A stretch of 27,881 nucleotides of DNA, from contig CAZZAE010000005.1 in the NCBI GenBank assembly GCA_964652125.1, positions 1 through 27,881 on the forward strand. The letters are read 5' to 3'. Made by a program: the position numbers and the translations under genes. The notes under the pieces were generated by a model. The model did not search any database, was not told the origin of the DNA, and saw only the letters and a program-made list of their open reading frames with translations. Shown here one piece after another: positions 7,229 to 14,695 of this stretch (position 1 is its first letter; each line of letters starts with the position of its first letter). Origin of the DNA: CAZFNQ01 sp964652125 (lineage in GTDB: Bacteria > Patescibacteriota > Saccharimonadia > Saccharimonadales > JANWIN01).

Positions 7229-7257
7229 ATTATGCGGCTTTTCTCCCCTATTAGCAA
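7229..7257 (-). promoter_or_regulatory. Promoter of the two tiny genes
   Basis: On the minus strand, TTGCTA (7257-7252), a 17-nt spacer and CATAAT (7234-7229). The +1 would be near 7222, giving a leader of about 17 nt that contains the AAAGGTGG ribosome binding site before the ATG at 7205. Confidence 0.6.
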
Positions 7258-7302
7258 GGAGTTAGGACTTTGAATTTTAGCAATTCCTTAATGCGACTTG
7301 TC

Positions 7303-8367
7303 CTAAAGACGTATAAACAGCCTTGCTTTTTCTCGGTCCTTGAGAGGATTAAGAAAATTATTTATATCTTGAAGTGTAAATACTATGTGTGCAGCTCTGA
7401 TCTTCCCACCCTGTATTTGAATATTTTTAACTATTTCCAAGGTATAACCGGTGTTGATAATGCCAGAAATTTGACCGGGTTTTAGCTGAAATAGCGTTTG
7501 AGTAACTTGAGCCGACAAATCCCGATTAGTTTTATCTATTAAAAATCCATACTCACCACCTTTATTTTTGCTTGATTTGTCTTGAGAATATTTTTTTGCG
7601 ACATCAGCAAATTTGGAACCACCACTTAACATATTATAGGCGGTTTGGGCTTGGGCTTGAGATCCAGTATCAAGTGCTGCAACTAATTTTTGAGCCAACA
7701 TTTCCTGTTTTAAACTGCGTTTAAAATCATTAAGTGACCAACCGAAGTTAGCTTTTAAAACGTCTTCAAATCCCTTTTCATTGGCCCCAAGACGATTTTG
7801 ACTGCGAACTACCGCTATCTCATCATTAAGTTCTCGGTCGCTAATTGATACTTTATGTTGTCTCGCCAATTGTTTGACGTAGTCATCATCCAAAACCTTT
7901 TGCAAAGCTCGATGTTTGTAATCTGCTAACTGTTGCTTACCAACTACACTGTTAAAATCTACTTTTTGCTGTGTTTGATAATAATGTACGTAGTGACGAA
8001 GCTCAAATAGATAGTTTTCATAGGCTATGAAATCTGGTCCAACTTTGGCAACTGGCAATGGAATTACCTGAGTAACACCGTATAAAAAACCTGAATTAGA
8101 TTTAAAAAGATATAAAGCAAGTGTGCAATATGTAAAAAAGCCAATTACAGCGGCGGTGAACAGCGCAGTAGTAATGAGCACAATTTTGTGTTTAGAGTGC
8201 TCCAAGGGATAGATATATTTACGAGCTTTTGATAATACTTTTTCGCGGTGCTCTGCCACGGTTTCGCTTGTGATACGAGGTACTGAAGAATCAATCGATG
8301 GTTGTTCTGCGGGTTCCAGTTTCTGACGGTTTTTGGGCAAAAACTTACTGAGTTTAGGTTTCTTCAT
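7303..8367 (-). CDS. Membrane-anchored parvulin/SurA-like protein
   Basis: A 354-residue protein, probably an extracytoplasmic folding factor. Residues 1-60 are basic and cytoplasmic, 61-88 form one membrane helix, and 90-235 are a helical SurA-like chaperone region (DYVKQLARQHKVSISDRELNDEI; FKRSLKQEMLAQKLV). Residues about 235-315 match a parvulin core: KFADVAKKYSQDKSSKNKGGEYGFL, then LFQLKPGQISGIINTGYTLEIVKN. The strand with the first conserved histidine (HILV-type), which normally opens a parvulin domain, is missing there but appears after the core as AAHIVF (326-331), suggesting circular permutation. The second active-site His of the GYH-type motif is also replaced (GYTLEIV), so prolyl isomerase activity is doubtful. 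The start ATG at 8367 has GGAG just upstream and overlaps the end of the PH-domain gene by 14 nt, so the two are coupled. It could help fold pilins or other exported proteins; that is inference. Confidence 0.75.
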   Translation of the reverse strand: MKKPKLSKFLPKNRQKLEPAEQPSIDSSVPRITSETVAEHREKVLSKARKYIYPLEHSKHKIVLITTALFTAAVIGFFTYCTLALYLFKSNSGFLYGVTQVIPLPVAKVGPDFIAYENYLFELRHYVHYYQTQQKVDFNSVVGKQQLADYKHRALQKVLDDDYVKQLARQHKVSISDRELNDEIAVVRSQNRLGANEKGFEDVLKANFGWSLNDFKRSLKQEMLAQKLVAALDTGSQAQAQTAYNMLSGGSKFADVAKKYSQDKSSKNKGGEYGFLIDKTNRDLSAQVTQTLFQLKPGQISGIINTGYTLEIVKNIQIQGGKIRAAHIVFTLQDINNFLNPLKDREKARLFIRL

Positions 8368-8914
8368 CGGTCTCCTCGTTATCCTGTTTATAAGGCAAAC
8401 TATTGGCTGTAATCCCCTTTTCTCGCAAGATATTCAAAATCTTTTTCTGAATCTTTGCCGGATGATGAACGTCATGTATTATCAAATCACCCACGTAAGT
8501 TTGCATCATTATTGTACCAAATCCTAGTAAAGTTTCCTGCATACCAGCTATCTGATAATTAACCATTTGGATTTGACCGAGTGTTAAATCGACTACTGTT
8601 TTATGAAATAAACCCTTTTGAGTTATTTGAATAAGTCTTTGATCGGTCACTATAAAAACGCTGTAATACCAACTTATCCAAAATGGGAACAATACAAGCA
8701 TCCAACTAATTATGCCTATGGCTAGACCACCGAAAAACCAACCTAGACCTAGGGATGGTTTAAGGGCAGCCGGAAGCACTCCCAAGAGTGGTGCAAATGC
8801 ACCAAAAATTAACCCTTTACGCATAACTATAGGGTGTTTGCGAAAAACAAATAGGACATCTTCGTCCTCAAATTGGTCATCAAAATATTTTTGGGATTTA
8901 GTATTTTTAGGCAT
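8354..8914 (-). CDS. Membrane protein with a bacterial PH (YdbS/DUF304-like) domain
   Basis: A 186-residue protein: an acidic N-terminus (FDDQFEDEDVLFVFRKHPIVMRKG), two membrane segments (about residues 33-53 and 57-82), and a bPH2-type domain (about 83-165) with the usual YSVFIVTDQRLIQITQKGLF and VVDLTLGQIQMVNYQI strands. The C-terminal tail is acidic (EETDEET). Function is unknown, as for most bPH2 proteins; the domain is likely cytoplasmic and may mediate protein interaction at the membrane. Its 3' end overlaps the parvulin-like gene by 14 nt, so both are one operon. The start at 8914 is supported by an extended -10 only 6 nt upstream (8921-8929), giving a leaderless transcript. Confidence 0.82.
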   Translation of the reverse strand: MPKNTKSQKYFDDQFEDEDVLFVFRKHPIVMRKGLIFGAFAPLLGVLPAALKPSLGLGWFFGGLAIGIISWMLVLFPFWISWYYSVFIVTDQRLIQITQKGLFHKTVVDLTLGQIQMVNYQIAGMQETLLGFGTIMMQTYVGDLIIHDVHHPAKIQKKILNILREKGITANSLPYKQDNEETDEET

Positions 8915-8920
8915 GTGATT

Positions 8921-8929
8921 ATTGTATCA
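8921..8929 (-). promoter_or_regulatory. Extended -10 of the PH-domain/parvulin operon
   Basis: Minus-strand TGA-TACAAT with exactly 6 nt to the ATG at 8914, so the predicted +1 falls on the start codon. It lies just downstream of the tRNA gene, which is on the same strand, so read-through from the tRNA is also possible. Confidence 0.5.
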
Positions 8930-8957
8930 GTTGAGAGGTGAATCGTAAGCAGTTTAA

Positions 8958-9032
8958 TGGTGCCCCCGAGAGGAGTCGAACCTCTAGCTTCTCCTTAGGA
9001 CGGAGTTATTTTATCCATTGAACTACAGGGGC
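8958..9032 (-). tRNA. tRNA-Arg (anticodon CCT), CCA encoded
   Basis: The minus strand folds as a full cloverleaf. The 7-bp acceptor stem has 5' GCCCCTG pairing with 3' CGGGGGC (one U-G pair). The anticodon loop is GTCCTAA with CCT at 8999-8997 between CTCC/GGAG arms, and the T arm is AGAGG-TTCGACT-CCTCT. The discriminator A (8961) is followed by a genomically encoded CCA (8960-8958). The anticodon reads AGG. The top pair of the anticodon stem and one D-stem pair are mismatched, which does not disturb the call. It lies between ndk and the PH-domain operon. Confidence 0.93.
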
Positions 9033-9042
9033 GTTGCCCTGA

Positions 9043-9600
9043 TTATACGTGAGTCAAGTGTTCGTGGACAGTTTTGTAGTCAAATAACTCCTCAGGACTA
9101 AACCACATCACAATCTCTTTTTTAGCCTCGTCAACCGATCCAGAAGCGTGAATTAGATTAGCAGCTCCCTTTTTAGCTAAGGATGCTCTTCCTAAACTTA
9201 AATGGGCATAATCGCCCCTGATAGTTCCTGGTGCAGAGTCTTTTGGTCCAGTACTACCCACTAGTTTACGGACTACTTCTACTGCATGACCACCCTCAAG
9301 TACCAAGGCAACAACTGGACCACTACGCATAAACTCACGAGTGGCGTCAACGATCATCCGGCCGATTTCTTCAATAGACTCAGTAAATTTAATTCCGTAA
9401 GCATCCCAATCTGTTTTTGTTTTATTACCCACAATCGGAATTAATTCTTCAGGATAATGTTTAACTAGTAGTTCTTGATCAGGAATAAGCATTTTGATAC
9501 CAACTATCTTAAGTCCTGCTCGCTCAAATCGAGTTATAATTTCGCCTATAATGGCTCGCTTCAAGGCATCGGGTTTTAAAATAATTAAAGTTCTTTCCAT
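9043..9600 (-). CDS. ndk: Nucleoside diphosphate kinase, long form
   Basis: Transfers the gamma phosphate from ATP to nucleoside diphosphates through a phosphohistidine, supplying NTPs and dNTPs in the cytoplasm. N-terminal RTLIILKPDAL is the family signature around the nucleotide-binding Lys. GTIRGDYA and NLIHASGSVDEAKKEI include the catalytic His in the conserved NxxHASxS context. The protein is 185 residues against about 140 for the usual enzyme. The extra length is an insert of about 35-38 residues (about 52-88) between HYPEE and FMRSGPVV, plus a longer C-terminus (FDYKTVHEHL). I recall similar insert-bearing forms from some CPR bacteria and archaea. The start at 9600 is fixed by AAGGA 5 nt upstream. 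It is divergent from the recombinase gene; the two promoters overlap. Confidence 0.95.
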   Translation of the reverse strand: MERTLIILKPDALKRAIIGEIITRFERAGLKIVGIKMLIPDQELLVKHYPEELIPIVGNKTKTDWDAYGIKFTESIEEIGRMIVDATREFMRSGPVVALVLEGGHAVEVVRKLVGSTGPKDSAPGTIRGDYAHLSLGRASLAKKGAANLIHASGSVDEAKKEIVMWFSPEELFDYKTVHEHLTHV

Positions 9601-9632
9601 ATTCTTCCTTACAATTTACATTTGTTTGGTTC

Positions 9633-9641
9633 ATTGTAACA
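9633..9641 (-). promoter_or_regulatory. Extended -10 of ndk
   Basis: Minus-strand TGT-TACAAT, with predicted +1 near 9626 and a leader of about 26 nt that holds AAGGA (9610-9606). No convincing -35. Confidence 0.4.
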
Positions 9642-9674
9642 GATTGAGTGCATCTAAGCACTATAGTTATGTCG

Positions 9675-9680
9675 TACAAT
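9675..9680 (+). promoter_or_regulatory. -10 element of the tyrosine recombinase gene
   Basis: TACAAT ends 6 nt before the ATG at 9687, so the transcript would begin at the start codon. No TGN and no good -35, but the position matches the other leaderless genes and picks this ATG over the one at 9648. Confidence 0.45.
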
Positions 9681-9686
9681 GTAGTT

Positions 9687-10607
9687 ATGTTACTAAGCAA
9701 AGCCTTAACTGATTTTTTAGAATATTTGGAGATTGAGCAAAATCGTTCCCAAAAAACAATTGCCAATTACGACCATTACTTGACTAGACTAATTGATTTC
9801 GCAGGAGATATCAAAGTGGCTGATATTCAGCCAGAGCTGATACGCAAATGGCGTCTTTGGCTAAACCGTTTGGGGACGAACGTTTCTGATGAACTTGAGA
9901 AATCTACTCAGAATTACCATTTAATTGCTCTTAGAAGTTTTTTAAAATATTGTGCGAAGCGCGATATTTCTGCCCTACCTGCAGATAAAGTAGAGCTAGC
10001 TCACACTACCCGAAAACAAGTAACTTTTTTAAATCCTGAGGAGTTGGAACGTCTGTTTAAGCAGCCTGATATTACTAAGCCAGCAGGCCTTCGTGATCGA
10101 GCTATTTTAGAACTTTTATTTAGTAGTGGCTTACGAGTGTCTGAGTTAGCAGGATTAGACCGCGATCATATTAATTTAAAGCGCCGAGAATTTATGGTAC
10201 GTGGTAAAGGCCAAAAAGATCGACCTATTTTTATTAGTGATGATGCGGCCGAATGGTTGCAAAAATATCTAGACCAGAGGGCTGATTCTACTCGCCCCCT
10301 GTTCGTACGCTATAGTGGTTCCAAGAAGGTAGATCTAAGTGGCAACTTCCATCGTTTAACTGCTCGAAGTGTGCAACGCATGGTTAGTCGTTATGCAATT
10401 CTAGCCGGCATTACTAAGCACGTTTCACCGCATACACTTCGGCACAGTTTTGCAACAGATTTACTAATGAATGGGGCCGACCTGCGCAGTGTCCAGGCTT
10501 TGCTAGGGCATAGTAATATTGCTACAACTCAAATTTATACTCACGTAACGGATCAGCACCTAAAAGATGTGCATAAAAAGTTTCATCATAAAGATGACAA
10601 CCCTTAA
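9687..10607 (+). CDS. XerC/XerD-type tyrosine recombinase
   Basis: A 306-residue site-specific recombinase, probably the enzyme that resolves chromosome dimers at a dif-like site. It starts with an N-terminal SAM-like core-binding domain (LTDFLEYLEIEQNRSQKTIANY, residues 8-29). The C-terminal catalytic domain has the whole active site: R150 (SSGLRVSEL), K174 (RGKGQKDRP), H249 and R252 (SPHTLRHSFAT), H275 (LGHSNIATT) and the nucleophile Y284 (QIYTH). Length is typical of XerC/D (295-310) when begun at the ATG at 9687; a longer reading from 9648 adds 13 residues with no family match and would start upstream of the -10. No dif-like site, integrase-style att repeats or phage genes are near, so a housekeeping role is more likely than a mobile-element one. 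Its stop shares the TTAA at 10604-10607 with the stop of the convergent PilX-like gene. XerC versus XerD cannot be settled here. Confidence 0.9.
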   Translation: MLLSKALTDFLEYLEIEQNRSQKTIANYDHYLTRLIDFAGDIKVADIQPELIRKWRLWLNRLGTNVSDELEKSTQNYHLIALRSFLKYCAKRDISALPADKVELAHTTRKQVTFLNPEELERLFKQPDITKPAGLRDRAILELLFSSGLRVSELAGLDRDHINLKRREFMVRGKGQKDRPIFISDDAAEWLQKYLDQRADSTRPLFVRYSGSKKVDLSGNFHRLTARSVQRMVSRYAILAGITKHVSPHTLRHSFATDLLMNGADLRSVQALLGHSNIATTQIYTHVTDQHLKDVHKKFHHKDDNP

Positions 10608-11701
10608 GGTGGATCTACCGAATTTGGTACTCTACAAGGACCAGCAATGTCACCATCGTCAGATGTTGCTGAGCCCGAGTAAACAATATATTGTTTACAT
10701 AAAGTTTCAAAAGACTGAATTGCAAAGTCTGGATATGGTGCTGTAGGGCTTGAGCTATTTAATCCGCTAATATCCTTATATATTTGAACACGTCTAAGTA
10801 CATCATTTGACTTACCCGTTACATCAATAGTGGCTTGAGCATTAATTAAGCTCACAACTGAACCAGCACTAGTTGCTGAAACTGAAACTTTATTATTTCT
10901 GTAAAGTTTTAAAACTCTGAGATAGAATTTAGGTTGAGCAGTCACCGTAAGACTTACACTACAAGTAGGTGGAAGAGTAACGTTTGAGCAATTTACAGGG
11001 ATGATTTTACCATTCGATATAGTACTGGTTGCAACTCCACCGCTACTTTGAGGATACAAAAATACTGTTGTGGTTCCGGATTGCAGAGTCCCACGATTAC
11101 CGTTAAAGGCACTATTAGGGACAATATCTACTCGAAGCACTGCCATGCTGCATGTCCAATCACCACTAGCAAGAAATGTACCAGTAGTTGTTGGGCATGT
11201 AAGTGTAGAATCGTTACTGTTATTAGCCCATGAAAATTTTATGGTATCTATGGTTCCGGCTCCACTTGCAATTAATGGTATAACTTCCGATGAATTTTGG
11301 GTTGGTGGTATTTGCAAGACCGTTTGAACAGGATCAATTAGTAAGCATGTGTATTGAAGCCTAGCGCTACCTCCAAATAATGTACTATCGATAATGTTTG
11401 ACGAAGTGTATGGTGTTGCGTCTGTATATGAAGCATCAGGTCCACAGGCAGTTTTTGCTGGTATGGGTTTGCCTGCATCAAGCAAGGTCTTTATGGTCTC
11501 ATTAGCATCATTTATTCCACTCTCAGCCGCATAAAAGGCCTGTGTACTAAGTTGCCTATCCAAAGCTTGTCGCTGCTCTCGGCGGGCAATTTGGGAAAAT
11601 CCAATAATAATGAGTGTAATCACAACCATCATGATCATTGTCACAATGATAGATACCATTCCCTGTTGTGATTGTTTAGTTTTTTCTGATTTATTAACCA
11701 T
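10604..11701 (-). CDS. PilX-like pilus-associated minor protein
   Basis: A 365-residue protein with the PilX-type N-terminus: a short basic leader ending QQG, then a hydrophobic helix (MVSIIVTMIMMVVITLIIIGF, about residues 15-35) without the Glu at +5 found in true pilins, then REQRQALDRQLSTQAFYAAESGINDA, the conserved turn of PilX/PilX_N proteins. The remainder (about 65-365) is Ser/Thr-rich, beta-type and exported, with several cysteines. Such proteins prime pilus assembly at the tip with other minor pilins. It is the last gene of the minor-pilin run, 15 nt after the preceding stop, with AAGG upstream. It ends tail-to-tail with the recombinase gene, sharing TTAA. The family is clear at the N-terminus; the large C-terminal domain is unassigned. 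Confidence 0.78.
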   Translation of the reverse strand: MVNKSEKTKQSQQGMVSIIVTMIMMVVITLIIIGFSQIARREQRQALDRQLSTQAFYAAESGINDANETIKTLLDAGKPIPAKTACGPDASYTDATPYTSSNIIDSTLFGGSARLQYTCLLIDPVQTVLQIPPTQNSSEVIPLIASGAGTIDTIKFSWANNSNDSTLTCPTTTGTFLASGDWTCSMAVLRVDIVPNSAFNGNRGTLQSGTTTVFLYPQSSGGVATSTISNGKIIPVNCSNVTLPPTCSVSLTVTAQPKFYLRVLKLYRNNKVSVSATSAGSVVSLINAQATIDVTGKSNDVLRRVQIYKDISGLNSSSPTAPYPDFAIQSFETLCKQYIVYSGSATSDDGDIAGPCRVPNSVDPP

Positions 11702-11716
11702 AATAGTTATACCTTA

Positions 11717-12409
11717 CTATATTACTCTAATTTGGACAGTAGTTTCTAGATCACTCACAGCACAGAACTGCGCCCCTACGCCCCCTTTACAGGTAACGTC
11801 CGGATTATCAGTGCTGGTGCTCGCCGTTTTAGATGTACAATCATCTGTTACGCTTGGGCTACATAGCAAGTCGTCATCACCATATACTAGGCGTATATCT
11901 ATAGTGTATAACCCATTTTGATCATCGGTATTTACGATTGTAAGATTTGCCAGCCGCATATTTGGGGCCAGTAATTCTGATCCAAGTAATCCACTTGAGA
12001 CATTGATATTTTGTGCTTGGGCACTACAGCCATTACTAACCATCAAGCCGTGGTAGACCTGCGTGCCGGTTGGGCTGTCACTTACTTGATGACCTAGAAT
12101 ATAGCTATATAACCGATTGTTTATACAAAAACCTTGGCTGGTTCCATTGTTAATTATTGCCTGACCACTTGGAGCATCGGTACCTGTAATGGTACCACCA
12201 CTTAATTGAATTTCCTGTGATAATGTTTCTAATATAGTACGAGCCGTATCCTGAGTTTTTGACTGAGTAACACCAAGATAATATGTTCGACTCGTTTGTA
12301 ATATTCCATATGTAATAACTATTAATATAACTGCAAAAATCATAGTGGCAATTAGCAACTCGATAATCGTAAATCCGGCTTGATTAGACTGTTTTTTTGT
12401 AATATTCAT
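11717..12409 (-). CDS. Minor type IV prepilin, PilW-like
   Basis: A 230-residue prepilin. The leader MNITKKQSNQAG ends at a canonical prepilin peptidase site G/FTIIE, with Glu at +5 and a 20-residue hydrophobic helix (LLIATMIFAVILIVITYGIL). The globular part contains Cys pairs (for example LLCSPSVTDDC) that may form disulfides outside the cell. The second place from the end of the run and the N-terminal QTSRTYYLGVTQSKTQDTARTILETLSQEI resemble PilW/GspJ-type minor pilins; the assignment within minor pilins is by position and pattern. Its ATG overlaps the stop of the preceding gene (TAATG at 12411-12407), so translation is coupled. Confidence 0.82.
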   Translation of the reverse strand: MNITKKQSNQAGFTIIELLIATMIFAVILIVITYGILQTSRTYYLGVTQSKTQDTARTILETLSQEIQLSGGTITGTDAPSGQAIINNGTSQGFCINNRLYSYILGHQVSDSPTGTQVYHGLMVSNGCSAQAQNINVSSGLLGSELLAPNMRLANLTIVNTDDQNGLYTIDIRLVYGDDDLLCSPSVTDDCTSKTASTSTDNPDVTCKGGVGAQFCAVSDLETTVQIRVI

Positions 12410-12915
12410 TATTTATTCAATTTATCAAAAATAGTTACTTCATCATGACCTTGTCCTTGAACGCTATCCCAGCGGATGTGAATTTTGAAAACATAGCCCG
12501 GCGCCACAAGTGCCGTCCTTTCAATTGCCTCGTTGAACGTCAGACCACCGTCAGTTATTTGGCAGTCCGAAGTGTAGGTGTAGTTGTCTCCGGAAGAATT
12601 CAATGTTGCAAAAGGCGTCGAGTTAGCTACGACCGGGCTAGTAGCATCTTTTATTCCATCGATGGTGCCATCAACCATGCAAAAATAATTTGTATAGTTA
12701 TAAATTGCGTGTGTAGATTCGTTAGATACTGACCTAAGATACTCAGCTTGACTTTCTGCAACTTTAAGAGCTTTAGTATGTTCTTGAGCCTGTTGCATTT
12801 CTTTTAGGCTACGATTAGTAGTCGTAAAAGCCGCAGCCAGTACAAAGCTAATTACTACCATAGCAATAATAACTTCTATGATAGTATCGCCCCCATGGTC
12901 CAGATGACTTCTCAT
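12409..12915 (-). CDS. Minor type IV prepilin, PilV/GspI-like, with Asp at +1
   Basis: A 168-residue prepilin. The leader MRSHLDHGG is followed by DTIIEVIIAMVVISFVLAAAF: Glu at +5 and the hydrophobic helix are standard, but +1 is Asp rather than the usual Phe or Met, so the cut should be G/D. ALKVAESQAEYLRSVSN after the helix is typical of PilV/GspI minor pilins. I start it at the ATG at 12915 (ATGA overlap with the upstream gene stop at 12912); the frame extends two codons to a TTG at 12921, which is not needed. It ends in TAATG overlap with the next gene. Part of a coupled trio of minor-pilin genes. Class assignment moderate, prepilin nature strong. Confidence 0.8.
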   Translation of the reverse strand: MRSHLDHGGDTIIEVIIAMVVISFVLAAAFTTTNRSLKEMQQAQEHTKALKVAESQAEYLRSVSNESTHAIYNYTNYFCMVDGTIDGIKDATSPVVANSTPFATLNSSGDNYTYTSDCQITDGGLTFNEAIERTALVAPGYVFKIHIRWDSVQGQGHDEVTIFDKLNK

Positions 12916-13781
12916 GTGCAATCCGTAGTATTTTTAATTGACAGGCTAGTAGTTACTTGACGGCCGTTGCTGCCAATAGTTAATTGTCCCGATTGCTTAC
13001 TGCCACCACTCTTAAAGCATATTACTACACCCCCAGCAGGGTTAACAATTTCTGGATTGCTCCCGGTTACATTGTTTAAATTATTGATGTAATCGACGGT
13101 TTGGGGCTCACTAGAACTTCTTAGGTCGTCTTTTATGGCTACTAAACTGACCTGCTGGGAACCTGATGTTACTTGTGACTGTGTGCTTGTCAGCCCACCA
13201 ATAAATGCCACTGCTCCAACAGTAGTACTTACATTGCTACTATTAACGTATGTCATATTTTGAACAGTTAAGCCATATAACATATTGCTAGTTATAGACA
13301 AATTCGAGGGGAAACCAGTATTGTAAGTTAAACCAGGGGCCATTGCAGTTGGTATAGCAGTTGAATAAGCATTTGCCGCCTGATTACTCCCTGTCACCAA
13401 TCGAAGGCCAATAACATTGTAAAGAGTATATGCGGAAGTTTGAGTAAAATGAATTGCTTCGCCAACAAAGGCACAATCTTTATTAGTACCTTGGTTACTA
13501 GCAACTGATGTAACAACAGGAGCTGTTTTTCCATCAGTCCTAGCTCCAGCAAGGCTGGCTACGCAAGTGAAATTACCGGCTTTGGGGTAAAATCCCGTAG
13601 ATACGTGGTTTATAGTGTCATTTATTACTGATTGAATGTCATTTATTGCTTGAACGAATTCAGTCTTACCTTGCTGCCCTGTTATTAACCTAAGAGACAT
13701 AATTAAAAGGGCGCTGGTTACAGCCAGCACAATCATGACCTCAACAATAGTAAAGGCTTCTGATTTAAGCCCTGTTTTCAT
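12912..13781 (-). CDS. Minor type IV prepilin, GspH/FimU-like, Ala at -1
   Basis: A 289-residue prepilin and the first gene of the minor-pilin operon. The leader MKTGLKSEA is followed by FTIVEVMIVLAVTSALLIMSL with Glu at +5. The residue before the cut is Ala instead of Gly, a less common but known variant. RLITGQQGKTEFVQAINDIQSVINDTIN follows, as in GspH/FimU-type proteins. The C-terminal domain is Ser/Thr-rich and carries Cys residues (NKDCAF, VVICF, TTDCT). The start at 13781 fits an extended -10 (TGC-TATACT, 13789-13797) 7 nt upstream and hence a leaderless message. It is translationally coupled to the next gene through ATGA. Confidence 0.8.
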   Translation of the reverse strand: MKTGLKSEAFTIVEVMIVLAVTSALLIMSLRLITGQQGKTEFVQAINDIQSVINDTINHVSTGFYPKAGNFTCVASLAGARTDGKTAPVVTSVASNQGTNKDCAFVGEAIHFTQTSAYTLYNVIGLRLVTGSNQAANAYSTAIPTAMAPGLTYNTGFPSNLSITSNMLYGLTVQNMTYVNSSNVSTTVGAVAFIGGLTSTQSQVTSGSQQVSLVAIKDDLRSSSEPQTVDYINNLNNVTGSNPEIVNPAGGVVICFKSGGSKQSGQLTIGSNGRQVTTSLSIKNTTDCT

Positions 13782-13788
13782 GAGTATA

Positions 13789-13797
13789 AGTATAGCA
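13789..13797 (-). promoter_or_regulatory. Extended -10 of the minor-pilin operon
   Basis: Minus-strand TGC-TATACT, 7 nt before the ATG at 13781. The 13-mer GTGCTTATGCTAT covering it is repeated exactly before pilD at the same distance to the start codon. No strong -35. Confidence 0.6.
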
Positions 13798-13854
13798 TAA
13801 GCACTAAGAGATAAACCCTTCTAATTCTTTTATTTTTTAGTAAGTCAAAATCTA

Positions 13855-14688
13855 TTAACTTAGACCGGTTTGCCGTTTATACCAGGCAATTAAAGCTGCC
13901 CCAAATAAACGAGTGATAATTGTGCCGGCAATAAGAAAAGGTCCAAATGGTACGCGTGAATCCTTTTTAACTCTATTTACAGCTAACAATGGTAGTGATA
14001 CTGCGGTACCGACGAGTGAAGCAATAAAGATCATTAGCAACGACAAAGATGGGTCTGCCAATATTAGACCAAGTAGCATACCCAGCTTGACATCACCTCC
14101 CCCAATCCATTTACCATTTGATATTTGGAAAAGTGCATAAAATAGTCCCGAACCAATTAAAAAGCTTAAAATTATTTGGCCAATCTCTTTTAACCCGCCA
14201 TTAAATGCCAAAATAAGTAATAAAGCTTGTATAACCCCCAGTCCTATAAAAAAATACACAATTTTATTGGGTAATAAGTACCATTTAATATCATAGACAG
14301 CTAGTGCTGTCAGACCCACTAAAAAGGCCAGCCAAAATATAAATAGTGTAGTTCCCTTGTTATCAAAGGCAAAAGGCCAATATATATAAGATACTAAAAA
14401 TAATAATGTAGTTGTAAGTTCAACCGCCGGATATTGAATTGATATTGGTTTATGACAATAACGACATTTCCCCTGAAGTATCAACCAGCTTACAAGAGGT
14501 ATTAGATCTTTAGCAGCTAGTTCGTGGCTACAATTTGGACATATCGACCGACCGTTAACAATAGAAAGACTTTTTGCATTTGTGCCTTTGGATTTGATGG
14601 TTTTATTTTGTTGGTGAAGCCGCCACACTAAGGCATTAACAAAACTACCCAGACAAAGCCCAAGTACAATCAATACAGCAATAAGCAT
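13855..14688 (-). CDS. pilD: Type IV prepilin peptidase
   Basis: A 277-residue membrane aspartic protease that cuts prepilin leaders at the cytoplasmic face and usually N-methylates the new N-terminus. Opening with LGLCLGSFVNALVWRL, it has the cytoplasmic loop with two CxxC pairs (CPNC 50-53, CRYC 75-78) and the two catalytic aspartates (D133 in VYDIKWYLLPNK; D199 in GGGDVKLG). About seven hydrophobic helices follow the family plan and length is normal. I start it at the ATG at 14688; the longer frame from 14700 adds four residues, but that codon lies inside the extended -10 (14696-14704), so it cannot be on the message. It follows the prepilin genes and precedes the minor pilins, all of which are its substrates. 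Confidence 0.93.
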   Translation of the reverse strand: MLIAVLIVLGLCLGSFVNALVWRLHQQNKTIKSKGTNAKSLSIVNGRSICPNCSHELAAKDLIPLVSWLILQGKCRYCHKPISIQYPAVELTTTLLFLVSYIYWPFAFDNKGTTLFIFWLAFLVGLTALAVYDIKWYLLPNKIVYFFIGLGVIQALLLILAFNGGLKEIGQIILSFLIGSGLFYALFQISNGKWIGGGDVKLGMLLGLILADPSLSLLMIFIASLVGTAVSLPLLAVNRVKKDSRVPFGPFLIAGTIITRLFGAALIAWYKRQTGLS

Positions 14689-14695
14689 GACTATC

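Noticed and set aside
9648..9686. Longer recombinase start at 9648
   Set aside because: The extra 13 residues do not resemble Xer proteins and the likely -10 (9675-9680) lies inside them.
9687..10607. Integrase of a mobile element at the tRNA-Arg gene
   Set aside because: The recombinase is XerC/D-like in size and motifs. No att-type repeat of the tRNA 3' end, excisionase or phage genes are seen, and ndk lies between.
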